Shown here: positions 9,280 to 17,993 of the stretch, piece after piece
Position numbering within the stretch: position 1 is the stretch's first letter
How the letters are laid out: each line of letters opens with the position of its first letter
Source: Sphingobium sp. JS3065
GTDB lineage: Bacteria; Pseudomonadota; Alphaproteobacteria; Sphingomonadales; Sphingomonadaceae
DNA length: 64,000 nucleotides
Direction of reading: 5' to 3'
Assembly (NCBI RefSeq): GCF_026427355.1
Contig: NZ_CP102665.1
Location: 434,001-498,000 of the forward strand
Translations under genes and position numbers: made by a program
The notes under the pieces: generated by a model
Seen by the model: only the letters and a program-made list of their open reading frames with translations
Told to the model about the DNA's origin: nothing
Databases searched by the model: none

Positions 9280-10035
9280 ATGGCGATCAACTTCGATCTT
9301 TCGGGCAAGGTGGCGCTGGTCACCGGGGCCAATACCGGCATCGGCCAGGCGATCGCGGTCGCGCTGGCGCAGGCGGGCGCGGACGTCGCGCTGGCGGGGC
9401 GATCCGAACCGGCCGATACGCTGGCGGGGATCGCCGCCGCCGGACGGCGTGGCCTGGACATCCGGGCGGACCTGTCCACCATCGCGCCGGTCGCGGGAAT
9501 AGTGGACGACACCGTCGCCGCGCTGGGGCGGATCGACATATTGGTGAACAATGCGGGCATCATCCGCCGCGCCGACCTGCCCGATTTCAGCGAAGAGGAT
9601 TGGGACGCGGTGGTAGACACCAACCTCAAGACGCTGTTTTTCCTCAGTCAGGCAGCGGCGCGTCCGATGGCGGCGCAGGGCGCGGGCAAGATTGTCAACA
9701 TCGCCTCGCTATTGTCCTTCCAGGGCGGCATTCGCGTGCCCAGCTATGCCGCCGCCAAGTCCGGCGTGGTGGGCGTGACGAAGGCGATGGCCAACGAACT
9801 GGCGCCACAGGGCGTGCAAGTGAATGCCATCGCCCCCGGCTATATCGCGACCAACAACACCGCCGCGTTGCAGGCGGACGAGACGCGGGACCGACAGATC
9901 CGCGAACGCATCCCCGCGGGGCGCTGGGGCAGGCCGGAGGATATCGCGGGCGCCGCCGTATTTCTGGCGTCGTCCGCGGCGGACTATGTCACGGGGCAGA
10001 TACTGGCCGTCGACGGCGGCTGGCTGGCGCGTTAG
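9280..10035 (+). CDS. kduD: 2-dehydro-3-deoxy-D-gluconate 5-dehydrogenase (SDR family)
   Basis: A 251-residue short-chain dehydrogenase. The cofactor loop TGANTGIG lies near residues 15-22, NNAG follows, and the catalytic Tyr/Lys pair is in SYAAAKSG. NEFDLSG-like opening, IRRADLPDFSEEDWDAVVDTNLK and the C-terminal GRWGRPEDIAGAAVFLAS match KduD. It reduces 2,5-diketo-3-deoxygluconate to 2-keto-3-deoxygluconate, the step after KduI. The stop is 9 bp before kdgK, so the three genes form one operon. Confidence 0.92.
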   Translation: MAINFDLSGKVALVTGANTGIGQAIAVALAQAGADVALAGRSEPADTLAGIAAAGRRGLDIRADLSTIAPVAGIVDDTVAALGRIDILVNNAGIIRRADLPDFSEEDWDAVVDTNLKTLFFLSQAAARPMAAQGAGKIVNIASLLSFQGGIRVPSYAAAKSGVVGVTKAMANELAPQGVQVNAIAPGYIATNNTAALQADETRDRQIRERIPAGRWGRPEDIAGAAVFLASSAADYVTGQILAVDGGWLAR

Positions 10036-10044
10036 GTTTCCGCC

Positions 10045-11076
10045 ATGACCGCGACCGCGCCCGTCTCAACCGCACCTGTCGTCGCCTTCGGCGAACTTCT
10101 TTTCCGGCTGACCCCGCCGGGGCAGCGACTGATGGTGCAGGCGGACAGCCTGGACCTAGTGGTGGGCGGGGCGGAGGCCAATGTCGCGTCCGGCCTGGCG
10201 TCACTGGGCCATGCGGTGCGCTTCGTCGGGCTGGTCAGCGACAATGTGTTGGGCGACCGCGCCGTGTCCGCGCTGCGCGGCGCGGGCGTGGATACGCGCT
10301 TTCTGGCGCGGGCATCCGGACGCATGGGCCTTTATTTCATGGAAGCGGGGGCTGGTCCGCGCCCGGCGGCCATCACCTATGACCGGGCGGGCAGCGCCTT
10401 CGCCTGTGCCGACCCGTCCGACATCGACTTTGTGGGCGCGCTGGACGGCGCCCGGTTGTTGCACAGCGGCGGCATCACCCCCGCGCTTGGCCCCGCCGGG
10501 GTGGCGCTGGCGCGGGCGGCGCATGCGGCGGCGCGGCAGGCGGGCGTGCCGATCTGTTTCGACGGCAATTATCGGGCGCAGCTCTGGCAGGGTTGGGACA
10601 GCGATCCACGCGGCATCTTGCGCGATCTGGTGAGCGACGCGACGATCCTGATCGGCAATCATCGCGACATATCCCTGCTGCTGGACCGCCCCTTTTCCGG
10701 GGATGGCGAGGATCGTCGCCGGGAAGCGGCGATGGCCGCGTTCGACGCCTTCCCCGATCTTCAGATCATTGCGTCCACCGCCCGCCATCTGGTGACCGCC
10801 AGCCATCATCGCATCGCGACACGGGTCGACCGGCGCGACGGCGCGCACCAGACGGCGGAGATCGACGTGACCGGCATCGTCGACCGCATCGGCACGGGCG
10901 ACGCCTTTGCCGCAGGGGTGCTGCACCAGTGGCTGGAGGGTGGCGACGCCGGCGCCATGGCGCAGGCGGGGCTGGCCCTTACCGCGCTCAAGCACGGCAT
11001 TGCGGGTGATTTCTGCCTGATCGGCCGGGCGGCGCTGGACGGCTTTTCCGCCAGCGGCGGGGATGTGCGCCGCTGA
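10045..11076 (+). CDS. kdgK: 2-dehydro-3-deoxygluconokinase (PfkB family)
   Basis: A 343-residue ribokinase/PfkB-family sugar kinase. The N-terminal VVAFGELLFRLTPPG and GGAEANVASGLASLG (sugar binding) are followed by FDGNYRAQLW. The catalytic DRIGTGDAFAAG holds the base Asp and the anion hole. Its place after kduI-kduD makes phosphorylation of 2-keto-3-deoxygluconate to KDPG the expected role. It is the common sink of the UxaA and KduD branches. The KDPG aldolase needed next is not in this window. Confidence 0.9.
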   Translation: MTATAPVSTAPVVAFGELLFRLTPPGQRLMVQADSLDLVVGGAEANVASGLASLGHAVRFVGLVSDNVLGDRAVSALRGAGVDTRFLARASGRMGLYFMEAGAGPRPAAITYDRAGSAFACADPSDIDFVGALDGARLLHSGGITPALGPAGVALARAAHAAARQAGVPICFDGNYRAQLWQGWDSDPRGILRDLVSDATILIGNHRDISLLLDRPFSGDGEDRRREAAMAAFDAFPDLQIIASTARHLVTASHHRIATRVDRRDGAHQTAEIDVTGIVDRIGTGDAFAAGVLHQWLEGGDAGAMAQAGLALTALKHGIAGDFCLIGRAALDGFSASGGDVRR

Positions 11077-11092
11077 TCTGGACCCACCAGTT

Positions 11093-11482
11093 TTACTGGC
11101 TGTTGGGATAGGCGACGATCAGCGACAGCGGCTTTTCGCCCACCTGCCGGATGCCGACCGCCGCGCCCTTGTAGAGATAGGCGGTCATCCCGGCGCGCAG
11201 CATGGCGCGCTGTCCGTCGGATTCCACCTCGCCCTCCCCGTCCAGCACATGATAGACCTCATCATGGGCGATGGGGTGCACGCCGATGGCGGCGCCCCGG
11301 TCCAGCACGCGGCGGCGGAATTCCATCGCGCGCGGCTGCGGCGCGGCGTCGGAGATGCGATAGGCGGTGCTCATGCCGATGGCGCCGTGCGGGTTGGGTT
11401 CCCGCCGCATCACGGTGCGCTCGTCGATCACCGCCATGGCCGGGGCGCCCCCCAGCAGCGCCAGCGCCAGAACCGCGCTCAT
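11093..11482 (-). CDS. Exported cupin-domain protein, possibly KdgF-like
   Basis: A 129-residue protein with a short signal peptide (VLALALLGGAPAMA, cleavage near residue 17) and a single small cupin domain. The second half has the conserved GVHPIAHDEVYHVLDGEGEVESDG, whose His and Glu residues would bind a metal, then AYLYKGAAVGIRQVG. Its ATG overlaps the pectate lyase stop by 4 bp (ATGA, 11479-11482), so the two genes are translationally coupled. The pairing suggests it acts on the lyase's unsaturated uronates in the periplasm, as the cupin KdgF does in other bacteria. That role is inference. Confidence 0.72.
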   Translation of the reverse strand: MSAVLALALLGGAPAMAVIDERTVMRREPNPHGAIGMSTAYRISDAAPQPRAMEFRRRVLDRGAAIGVHPIAHDEVYHVLDGEGEVESDGQRAMLRAGMTAYLYKGAAVGIRQVGEKPLSLIVAYPNSQ

Positions 11483-12879
11483 TTGCTGTCCCCCCGCATC
11501 GCCCTGTCGCGGTCGGACAATTTTTCCTGCGCGCCGCCCTTTTGCCCCGGATAGCGGCCGGAGCGTGGCGTCATGCTGAGCAGATTCCAGTCGGCGGCGA
11601 CGAAGGGCGCCCGCGTCTCCGCCATCTTGGGGTAGCCCGCGCCGACCTGATGCTCGTCATCGATGATTTCGCCCCGTCCCTCCGCAACGAAGAAGAGCAC
11701 GCGGATATCGTCCGCTGCCCGGTCCCACGGACGCGCGCCCGCGCTGGCCAGCAGACTGGTCTCCACCGCCCCGGACGGCAATATGTCGAAGCCGTCCAGG
11801 CTCGCCAACGGTTCCTTCGCCTCCACCAGCCTGGCCTTCGTCTCGCCATAGCGGCCGAACATCGGCAGGGCGTTGCCGAACCGGTCGACGGCGCGATTGT
11901 CCCGCCCGTGGAAGGCCAGGTCGCCGTCACCGCCCAGCATTAGGAAGGGCAGGCCCGGATCGGTGGAATTGCCGCCGCGCATGACGTTGCCGACCGCCGT
12001 GATCTGGCCGGTCACATAATCATGGCCCGCCCACTCCAGGCTCATCAGATTATAATGCACGGCGCGGTGGCCCGGATCGTAGATCAGATTGTTGATCATC
12101 CGCACCTGCGCCCCGCCCTTCACCAGCGGCGCGCGCTCCACATTATGTGCCCAGATGTTGCGGTAGAAGGTGATGCCGGTCGCATTGTCATGGACCAGCG
12201 ACCCCTTCGAATGTTCGCCCTTGGGATGGCTGGCGTTGGCTAGTCCCTCCGCCGCCAGATTGTCGCGAAACAGGATGTCGTGGCTGGTATGGGCGCGCCA
12301 TTCGGCGGGGGTGCGCCCTTCGAAGCGCGGGCCGGACGCTGACATATTCTCATCGATCGCCCACAGGAAACTGCAATGTTCGACGATGACATTATGCGCC
12401 GCCACGGTGGAAAAGGCGTCCGCCTCCCACTGCGAGAAATGCGGCTGGCGGTCCGCGCCGGTCATGACGCGGATGTGGCTGAGGATCACGTCATGGGTCT
12501 TCAGGTCGATGCCGGCGCGGATCAGCGTCACGCCCGGCGACGGCGCGGTCTGCCCGGCGATGGTCAGGAAGGGTTCGTTGATCTCCAGCACGTCGCGACC
12601 GAGGTCGATGACGCCGCCCACCTCGAACACGACGATGCGCGGTCCCTTCGCATCGATGGCTTCGCGCAGCGATCCCGGCCCGTCCTTGGCCAGGCTGGTC
12701 ACGCGGATGATGCGTCCCCCTGCCCCGCCCTTCGTCGGTTCGACCGGGCTGGCCGCGATATGTTTGGAGGGCGCCGCCGCCATCGCGGGCAGGGGCGAGC
12801 AGGCCGCCGCCAGGACCATCAGGGCCGACCCGATCATGCCGGTCCGCCCGAAACGCCGTTCAGTCTTCATGCAAAGCAT
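11479..12879 (-). CDS. Secreted pectate lyase (parallel beta-helix, PL1-like)
   Basis: A 466-residue exported protein. The start at 12879 is chosen because AGGAG lies 6 bases upstream; the next ATG (12870) is possible. A signal or lipoprotein-like leader (IGSALMVLAAACSPLPAMAA) precedes the mature part. GGRIIRVTSLAKDGPGSLREAI, FEVGGVIDL, TIAGQTAPSPGV, HCSFLWAIDEN and ITFYRNIWAHNVERAPLVKGG are the usual coils of the pectate lyase family. The enzyme cleaves polygalacturonate by beta-elimination to unsaturated oligomers, which feed the Kdu branch. An operator lies 57 bp upstream (12936-12951). Confidence 0.88.
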   Translation of the reverse strand: MLCMKTERRFGRTGMIGSALMVLAAACSPLPAMAAAPSKHIAASPVEPTKGGAGGRIIRVTSLAKDGPGSLREAIDAKGPRIVVFEVGGVIDLGRDVLEINEPFLTIAGQTAPSPGVTLIRAGIDLKTHDVILSHIRVMTGADRQPHFSQWEADAFSTVAAHNVIVEHCSFLWAIDENMSASGPRFEGRTPAEWRAHTSHDILFRDNLAAEGLANASHPKGEHSKGSLVHDNATGITFYRNIWAHNVERAPLVKGGAQVRMINNLIYDPGHRAVHYNLMSLEWAGHDYVTGQITAVGNVMRGGNSTDPGLPFLMLGGDGDLAFHGRDNRAVDRFGNALPMFGRYGETKARLVEAKEPLASLDGFDILPSGAVETSLLASAGARPWDRAADDIRVLFFVAEGRGEIIDDEHQVGAGYPKMAETRAPFVAADWNLLSMTPRSGRYPGQKGGAQEKLSDRDRAMRGDSK

Positions 12880-12935
12880 CTCTCTCTCCTGTCGCCTGCA
12901 TTCTTGACAGCAGGGCGCGAGTACGGCAACCAAAA

Positions 12936-12951
12936 ATGACACCGGTTACCA
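12936..12951. promoter_or_regulatory. LacI-family operator in the divergent pectate lyase / esterase promoter
   Basis: ATGACACCGGTTACCA is the exact reverse complement of the 7193 site. It lies between the pectate lyase start (12879, minus) and the acetylesterase start (12985, plus). One site could control both the cupin-lyase pair and the esterase-uxaC-uxuB operon. Confidence 0.78.
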
Positions 12952-12984
12952 AACGGGACTCGCAATGCGGAGAGGAACGGGAAT

Positions 12985-13965
12985 ATGAGCATCGACCGCC
13001 GCACCCTTTTCGTCGGTGCGCTGGCCGCTTCCGCCGCGCTGCCGGTCATGGCCCGCGCCGCGACCGCGCCGGTCATCGCGCCCCGCGATCCCGCCGAAAC
13101 CGTCGACCTGTGGCCCGGCGCCCCGCCCGGCGCCCCCGCCGCGCTGCCGGTGGAACGCATTGAGGAACGCTCCGCCGTGGCCGACCGGCCGGACCGGATC
13201 ATCACCGGCATCGCCCGCCCGCGCATCGTCCATTTCACGCCCGACCGCCCGAACGGCGCGGCGGTGCTGATCGCGCCGGGCGGCGGCTATCGGCAGGAAG
13301 CGTTCGACAATAGCGGCTATCAGGTGGCCAACTGGCTGATCACCCATGGCTATCACGCCTTCGTCCTCATCTATCGCCTGCCGGGCGAAGGATGGGCCGA
13401 CCGCGCCAATGTGCCGCTGGCCGATGCGCAGCGCGCCCTGCGCCTCATCCGCCAGCGCGCCGCCCGGCATGGCATCGACGCCGAACGGGTGGCGGCGATG
13501 GGCTTTTCGGCCGGGGGGCATGTCTGTTCCGACCTGTCGACCCGGTTCGCGACACGCTGCTACCCCATGGTGGATGCGGCGGACCGGCTGTCCGCCCGCC
13601 CCTTTTGCGCCGCGCCCATTTATCCGGTGGTCAGCATGGACCCGGCCATCGCCCATCCCGGATCGCGGGAAAAGCTGCTTGGCCCCAATCCCGGCGCCGC
13701 GCTGGAGGCCGCCCATTCGACCGACCGCACCGTCACGCCCCAGTCGCCGCCCCATTTCCTGGTCCATGCGGAGGATGACGCGACCGTGCCGGTGGAAAAC
13801 AGCCTGCGCCTGCGCGCCGCGTTGCGGGCGGCGGGGGTCAGCGTCGACACCCATATCTTTGCCGAGGGCGGCCACGGCTTCGGCGTTTCCCGCATCGCCG
13901 GACTTCCCGTCGCGGCCTGGCCCGAATTGTGGCTGGGCTGGGCGCGACGCACCGGCCTAGCCTAA
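12985..13965 (+). CDS. Exported alpha/beta-hydrolase, probable pectin acetylesterase
   Basis: A 326-residue alpha/beta-hydrolase with a Tat-like leader (IDRRTLFVGALAASAALPVMARA). The oxyanion segment is APGGGY, the nucleophile S175 is in GFSAGGH, an acid lies in HAEDDATVPVENS and the catalytic His in GGHGFG. The fold matches the acetylxylan-esterase-like BD-FAE group. Among pectinases it probably removes acetyl groups from pectin or its oligomers in the periplasm. It is first in the operon with uxaC (15-bp gap) and the mannitol-dehydrogenase-family gene. Confidence 0.85.
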   Translation: MSIDRRTLFVGALAASAALPVMARAATAPVIAPRDPAETVDLWPGAPPGAPAALPVERIEERSAVADRPDRIITGIARPRIVHFTPDRPNGAAVLIAPGGGYRQEAFDNSGYQVANWLITHGYHAFVLIYRLPGEGWADRANVPLADAQRALRLIRQRAARHGIDAERVAAMGFSAGGHVCSDLSTRFATRCYPMVDAADRLSARPFCAAPIYPVVSMDPAIAHPGSREKLLGPNPGAALEAAHSTDRTVTPQSPPHFLVHAEDDATVPVENSLRLRAALRAAGVSVDTHIFAEGGHGFGVSRIAGLPVAAWPELWLGWARRTGLA

Positions 13966-13980
13966 CCGACAGGACAGATC

Positions 13981-15387
13981 ATGACCGACACGTGCCCGCT
14001 ATATCTTCATCCCGACCGGCTGCTGCCCGCCGACCCCGCCGTCCGCGCCATCGCCCGCACCCTGTACCGGTCGGTCGCGGACCTGCCGATCGTCAGCCCG
14101 CACGGCCATACCGACCCGTCCTGGTTCGCGGGCAACGCCCATTTCGGCAACGCCACCGACCTGCTGCTGGTGCCGGATCATTATGTCTTCCGCATGCTTT
14201 ATTCGCAGGGCGTGCCGATGGAGGCGCTGGGCGTGCGTAACCCGCACGCCGATCCACGGGAGGCCTGGCGGCAGTTCGCGCAGCGCTATCACCTGTTTCG
14301 CGGCACCCCCTCGCGCATGTGGCTGGACTGGGTATTCGCGGAGGCGTTCGGCATAGACGTGCGGCTCGACGCGGGCACGGCGGACCATTATTTCGACAGC
14401 ATCACCCAGGCGCTGGCGACCGACGCCTTCCGTCCCCGTGCCCTGTTCGAACGCTATAATATCGAAGTCATCGCCACCACCGAAAGTCCGCTCGACACGC
14501 TGGAGCATCATGCCGCCATTCGCGCATCGGGCTGGCAAGGGAAAGTCATTACCGCCTATCGGCCCGACCCGGTGGTCGATCCCGATTTCGATGGCTTCCG
14601 GGACAATCTGGCCGCCTTTTCCGACCTGACCGGCCAGGATTGCTTTTCCTGGGACGGTTATCTGGCCGCGCATCGCCAGCGCCGCGCCTTTTTCGCGTCG
14701 ATGGGCGCGACCAGCACCGATCATGGCCACCCCACCGCGCTGACCGCCGACCTGCCCCGTGTGGAGGCGGAGGCGCTGTTCCGCCGAGTCAGCACCGGCG
14801 CGGCCGACCCCGCCGACGCCGAACTGTTCCGCGCCCAGATGCTGACGGAAATGGCCGCGATGAGCGTGGATGACGGGCTGGTCATGCAGATCCATCCCGG
14901 CGCCTTCCGCAATCACAATGCGGCCGTCCACCAGCGCTTCGGCCGCGACAAGGGCGCCGACATCCCGACCCGGACCGAATATGTCCGCGCCCTCAAGCCG
15001 CTGCTGGACCGTTTCGGCAATGACGATAGGTTGTCCATCATCCTCTTCACCCTGGACGAAAGCGTCTATGCCCGCGAACTGGCGCCGCTGGCCGGCCATT
15101 ATCCGTGCCTGAAGCTGGGTCCGGCCTGGTGGTTCCACGACAGTCCCGAAGGGATGCGCCGTTTCCGCCGCATGACCACGGAAACCGCCGGTTTCTACAA
15201 CACGGTGGGGTTCAACGACGATACCCGCGCCTTCCTGTCCATCCCGGCGCGGCATGACGTCGCCCGGCGGATCGATTGCGGCTTCCTGGCCGAACTGGTC
15301 GCCGAACACCGGATAGAGGATTGGGAGGCCGCCGAACTGGCGCAGGACCTGAGCTATAATCTCGCCAAGCGGGCGTACCGGCTGTGA
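13981..15387 (+). CDS. uxaC: Uronate isomerase
   Basis: A 468-residue UxaC, close to the usual 470. It converts galacturonate to tagaturonate and glucuronate to fructuronate. The N-terminal SPHGHTDPSWFA carries the first metal-binding His pair of the amidohydrolase fold. IATTESPLDTLEHH, QIHPGAFRNHN, LKLGPAWWFHDSPEGM and GFNDDTRAFLSIPARHDVARR are all conserved. Its TGA overlaps the GTG start of the next gene (GTGA), so reductase synthesis is coupled to it. The protein is cytoplasmic. Confidence 0.96.
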   Translation: MTDTCPLYLHPDRLLPADPAVRAIARTLYRSVADLPIVSPHGHTDPSWFAGNAHFGNATDLLLVPDHYVFRMLYSQGVPMEALGVRNPHADPREAWRQFAQRYHLFRGTPSRMWLDWVFAEAFGIDVRLDAGTADHYFDSITQALATDAFRPRALFERYNIEVIATTESPLDTLEHHAAIRASGWQGKVITAYRPDPVVDPDFDGFRDNLAAFSDLTGQDCFSWDGYLAAHRQRRAFFASMGATSTDHGHPTALTADLPRVEAEALFRRVSTGAADPADAELFRAQMLTEMAAMSVDDGLVMQIHPGAFRNHNAAVHQRFGRDKGADIPTRTEYVRALKPLLDRFGNDDRLSIILFTLDESVYARELAPLAGHYPCLKLGPAWWFHDSPEGMRRFRRMTTETAGFYNTVGFNDDTRAFLSIPARHDVARRIDCGFLAELVAEHRIEDWEAAELAQDLSYNLAKRAYRL

Positions 15388-16775
15388 GGCTGTCGGCCGC
15401 GACTTTGGACCGGCTTCCTGCGGGCATCGACCGCTTCGGCTATGATCGGGCCGCGCAGGCCGTGGGCATCGTCCATTTCGGCATCGGTGCGTTCCACCGC
15501 GCCCATCAGGCCGTCTATTGCGACCGGGCGATGGACGCGGGCCAGCGCGACTGGATGATCTGCGGCGTGTCGCTGCGCTCCGCCGAGGTGGCGGACCAGC
15601 TCAATCCGCAGGACGGCCTTTATACCGTGGCGGAACGGTCGGAGAACGGCACCCGGCTGCGCGTGGTGGGCGCCGTGCGGGAAGTGCTGGTCGCGACAGC
15701 TAGCCCCGAAGCGGTGATCGACCGCATCGCCGCGCCCGCGACCCGGATCATCAGCTTCACCGTCACGGAAAAGGGCTATTGCCGCGCCGCCGACGGCACG
15801 CTGGACCCCGCGCTGGCGGGCGAGAGCAGCCTCTACCGCTTCGTGGCCGAAGGGCTGGCGCGGCGGCGGGCGGCGGGCCTGCGCGGCGTGACCCTGCTGT
15901 CCTGCGACAATCTGGCCGACAATGGCCCGCAACTGGAACGGTTGATGCAGGCCTATCTGGCCGCGCGCGACCCCGCGCTGGCCGGGTGGGTGGCGGATCA
16001 TTGCCGTTTTCCGATGACGATGATCGACCGGATCGTCCCTGCTACCACAGTCGAGGACCGGGACGCGGCGCAGGCGGCGACCGGCCTGCGCGACGAAGGC
16101 ATGATCGCCACCGAACCGTTCAGCCAGTGGGTGATAGAGGATCGCTTCGCCGGTCCCCGGCCCCGTTGGGAGGAAGTCGGCGCGCAACTGGTCGCCGATG
16201 TCGCGCCCTATGAGACGGCGAAGCTGCGCATGCTGAACGGCGCCCATTCAGCCATCGCCTATCTGGGGCTGCAACGGGGTCATGCCCATGTGCATGAGGC
16301 GGTTGCCGATCCGGGCCTGCGCGAAATGGCCGAACGGCTGATGCGGCGGGAGGCCGCGCCCACCATCGCCGCCGCGCCGGGGCAGGATCTGTCCGCTTAT
16401 GCCGACCGGTTGATGGCCCGCTTCGCCAATCCCGCCCTGCCCCATCGGCTGATCCAGATCGCCATGGACGGCAGCCAGAAAATCCCGCAGCGCTGGCTGG
16501 GCACGCTGGCCGCCAGCCGGGCATCGGGCCATGAATGTCCGGTGATCCTGACCGCGCTGGGCGCTTGGCTGGGCCATGTCAGGGGCGACAATGCGGCGCG
16601 GTGGGGCGCGGTGGACGATCCGCTGGCGGGCGATCTGACCGCCCTGTGGCAGGGGAAGGACGCGTTGCAGGTCGCGACAGCCCTGTTCAGCCCAGGCGGG
16701 CTGATGGCGGGGACATGGCAGGGCGCGCCGCAGGATCTGGTTCGCATCGCCGCCGCCGTCCCGGCGCGGGGCTGA
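15384..16775 (+). CDS. Mannitol dehydrogenase family oxidoreductase (fructuronate/tagaturonate reductase)
   Basis: A 463-residue polyol-specific long-chain dehydrogenase of the UxuB/mannitol-dehydrogenase type. VGIVHFGIGAFHRAHQAVY is the Rossmann entry. TVTEKGYCRAADG, LLSCDNLADNG, TMIDRIVPAT and the catalytic region ETAKLRMLNGAHSAIAYLG follow. GTG 15384 is used because it overlaps the uxaC stop. The classic UxuB partner UxuA (mannonate dehydratase) is absent, whereas UxaA is present. In this locus it may therefore reduce tagaturonate to altronate. Confidence 0.87.
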   Translation: MRLSAATLDRLPAGIDRFGYDRAAQAVGIVHFGIGAFHRAHQAVYCDRAMDAGQRDWMICGVSLRSAEVADQLNPQDGLYTVAERSENGTRLRVVGAVREVLVATASPEAVIDRIAAPATRIISFTVTEKGYCRAADGTLDPALAGESSLYRFVAEGLARRRAAGLRGVTLLSCDNLADNGPQLERLMQAYLAARDPALAGWVADHCRFPMTMIDRIVPATTVEDRDAAQAATGLRDEGMIATEPFSQWVIEDRFAGPRPRWEEVGAQLVADVAPYETAKLRMLNGAHSAIAYLGLQRGHAHVHEAVADPGLREMAERLMRREAAPTIAAAPGQDLSAYADRLMARFANPALPHRLIQIAMDGSQKIPQRWLGTLAASRASGHECPVILTALGAWLGHVRGDNAARWGAVDDPLAGDLTALWQGKDALQVATALFSPGGLMAGTWQGAPQDLVRIAAAVPARG

Positions 16776-16793
16776 CCCTTCGTGAAAAGAAAT

Positions 16794-16836
16794 GGCACCG
16801 GCCCTTCAGGTGACAGGTCACCCGATGGCCGGTGCC
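16794..16836. terminator. Bidirectional hairpin between convergent genes
   Basis: GGCACCGGCC (16794-16803) pairs perfectly with GGCCGGTGCC (16827-16836). Inside the loop GGTGAC and GTCACC form a second small stem. The structure fills the centre of the 111-bp gap between two convergent genes. No run of T follows, so Rho-independent action is likely but not proven. Confidence 0.6.
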
Positions 16837-16886
16837 ACGGCCAGTCCCGTGCAAAGGACCGGAAGCCCGCATCGCGGGGCCTGCCG

Positions 16887-17813
16887 TCAGGCGGCGGCCT
16901 TCAGCCCCGCATTGGCCCTTTCGATCAGCGCGGTCAATTCCTGCAACTCCGCATCGGTCAGGTCGGTCAGCGGCGGGCGCACGCCGCCCGCCGACCGTCC
17001 GATGGCGCGCATGCCCGCCTTCACGATGGACACCGCATAGCCCGCGTTGCGGTTGCGCAGCGCGATATAGGGCAGGACGAAGCCCTTGAGACCCGCCATG
17101 ATCGCATCCTTGTCCCGCGCGCGCACCGCCTGGTAGAAGGCCAGCGCCCATTCGGGCATGAAGTTGAAGATCGCCGAGGAATAGGTGGTGACGCCCATTT
17201 CCAGATAGGCCGGGGCAAAAGTTTCCGCCGTGGGCAGGCCGCCCACATAGGTCAGCCGGTCACCCATCTTCGCATAGATGCGCATCATCAGTTCGACGTC
17301 GCCTATGCCGTCCTTATACCCCACCAGATTGGCGTTGCGTTCGCACAGCCGGGCCAGCGTGTCTTCATTCAGCACGGCGTTGTCGCGATTATAGACGATG
17401 ACGCCCAGCGAGGTCGCCTTGCACACCGCCTCTACATGCGCGGCCAGGCCATCCTGCGTGGAATTGACCAGATAGGGCGGCAGCAGCAGCAGGCCCTTGG
17501 CGCCCGCCGCCTCGATTTCCTTCGCCAGGTCGGTGGCGATGGCCGTGCCATAGCCACATCCGGCCAGCACCGGCACCTTGTCGCCTGCTTCCTCGACCGC
17601 GGCGCGCACGATGCCGGGCACTTCCTGCGGACGAAGGGAGAAGAATTCGCCGGTCCCGCCCGCGGCGAACAGGCCCGCGACGTCATAGCCGCCCAGCCAG
17701 CCGAGATGCTCGCGATAGGCGGCCTCGTCAAAGGCGAAATCCCGGTCGAAATGCGTGACGGGGAAGGACAGCAATCCTCCGCCGATACGCTGGGCCATTT
17801 CCTGTGGCGACAT
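16887..17813 (-). CDS. kdgD: 5-dehydro-4-deoxyglucarate dehydratase
   Basis: A 308-residue member of the DHDPS/NAL superfamily. The start at 17813 ([13 protein letters not shown]) follows an AGGGAGGG ribosome site. [13 protein letters not shown], the GTGEFF motif (residues 53-58), Y141 in VIVYNRDN and the Schiff-base lysine K167 in VGYKDGIGD identify KdgD. It dehydrates and decarboxylates 5-keto-4-deoxyglucarate to 2,5-dioxovalerate. With the ALDH at 2,007-3,443 it forms the end of an oxidative uronate or aldarate route. It is divergent from the GH28 gene. No copy of the 16-bp operator is seen in the 180-bp gap. Confidence 0.92.
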   Translation of the reverse strand: MSPQEMAQRIGGGLLSFPVTHFDRDFAFDEAAYREHLGWLGGYDVAGLFAAGGTGEFFSLRPQEVPGIVRAAVEEAGDKVPVLAGCGYGTAIATDLAKEIEAAGAKGLLLLPPYLVNSTQDGLAAHVEAVCKATSLGVIVYNRDNAVLNEDTLARLCERNANLVGYKDGIGDVELMMRIYAKMGDRLTYVGGLPTAETFAPAYLEMGVTTYSSAIFNFMPEWALAFYQAVRARDKDAIMAGLKGFVLPYIALRNRNAGYAVSIVKAGMRAIGRSAGGVRPPLTDLTDAELQELTALIERANAGLKAAA

Positions 17814-17993
17814 CCTGCCCTCCCTCTTGAAGTATTGCCCCCTGCTACCCGTCCGCCGGGGCGAGACCCACCGTTTAAAATGGATCGATTCATGTCCACG
17901 CGACATCGATGCGCGGCGTCCGCCGTGCCATGCTCGCACCGCAAGGACCGGCACTGACCGCCTGACAAAACATGTCCGCAAATGGAGAGGCCC

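Noticed and set aside
17814..17993. A LacI operator in the divergent kdgD/GH28 gap
   Set aside because: I looked for the CCGG-centred 16-mer on both strands and found no acceptable match. These genes may be under another regulator.
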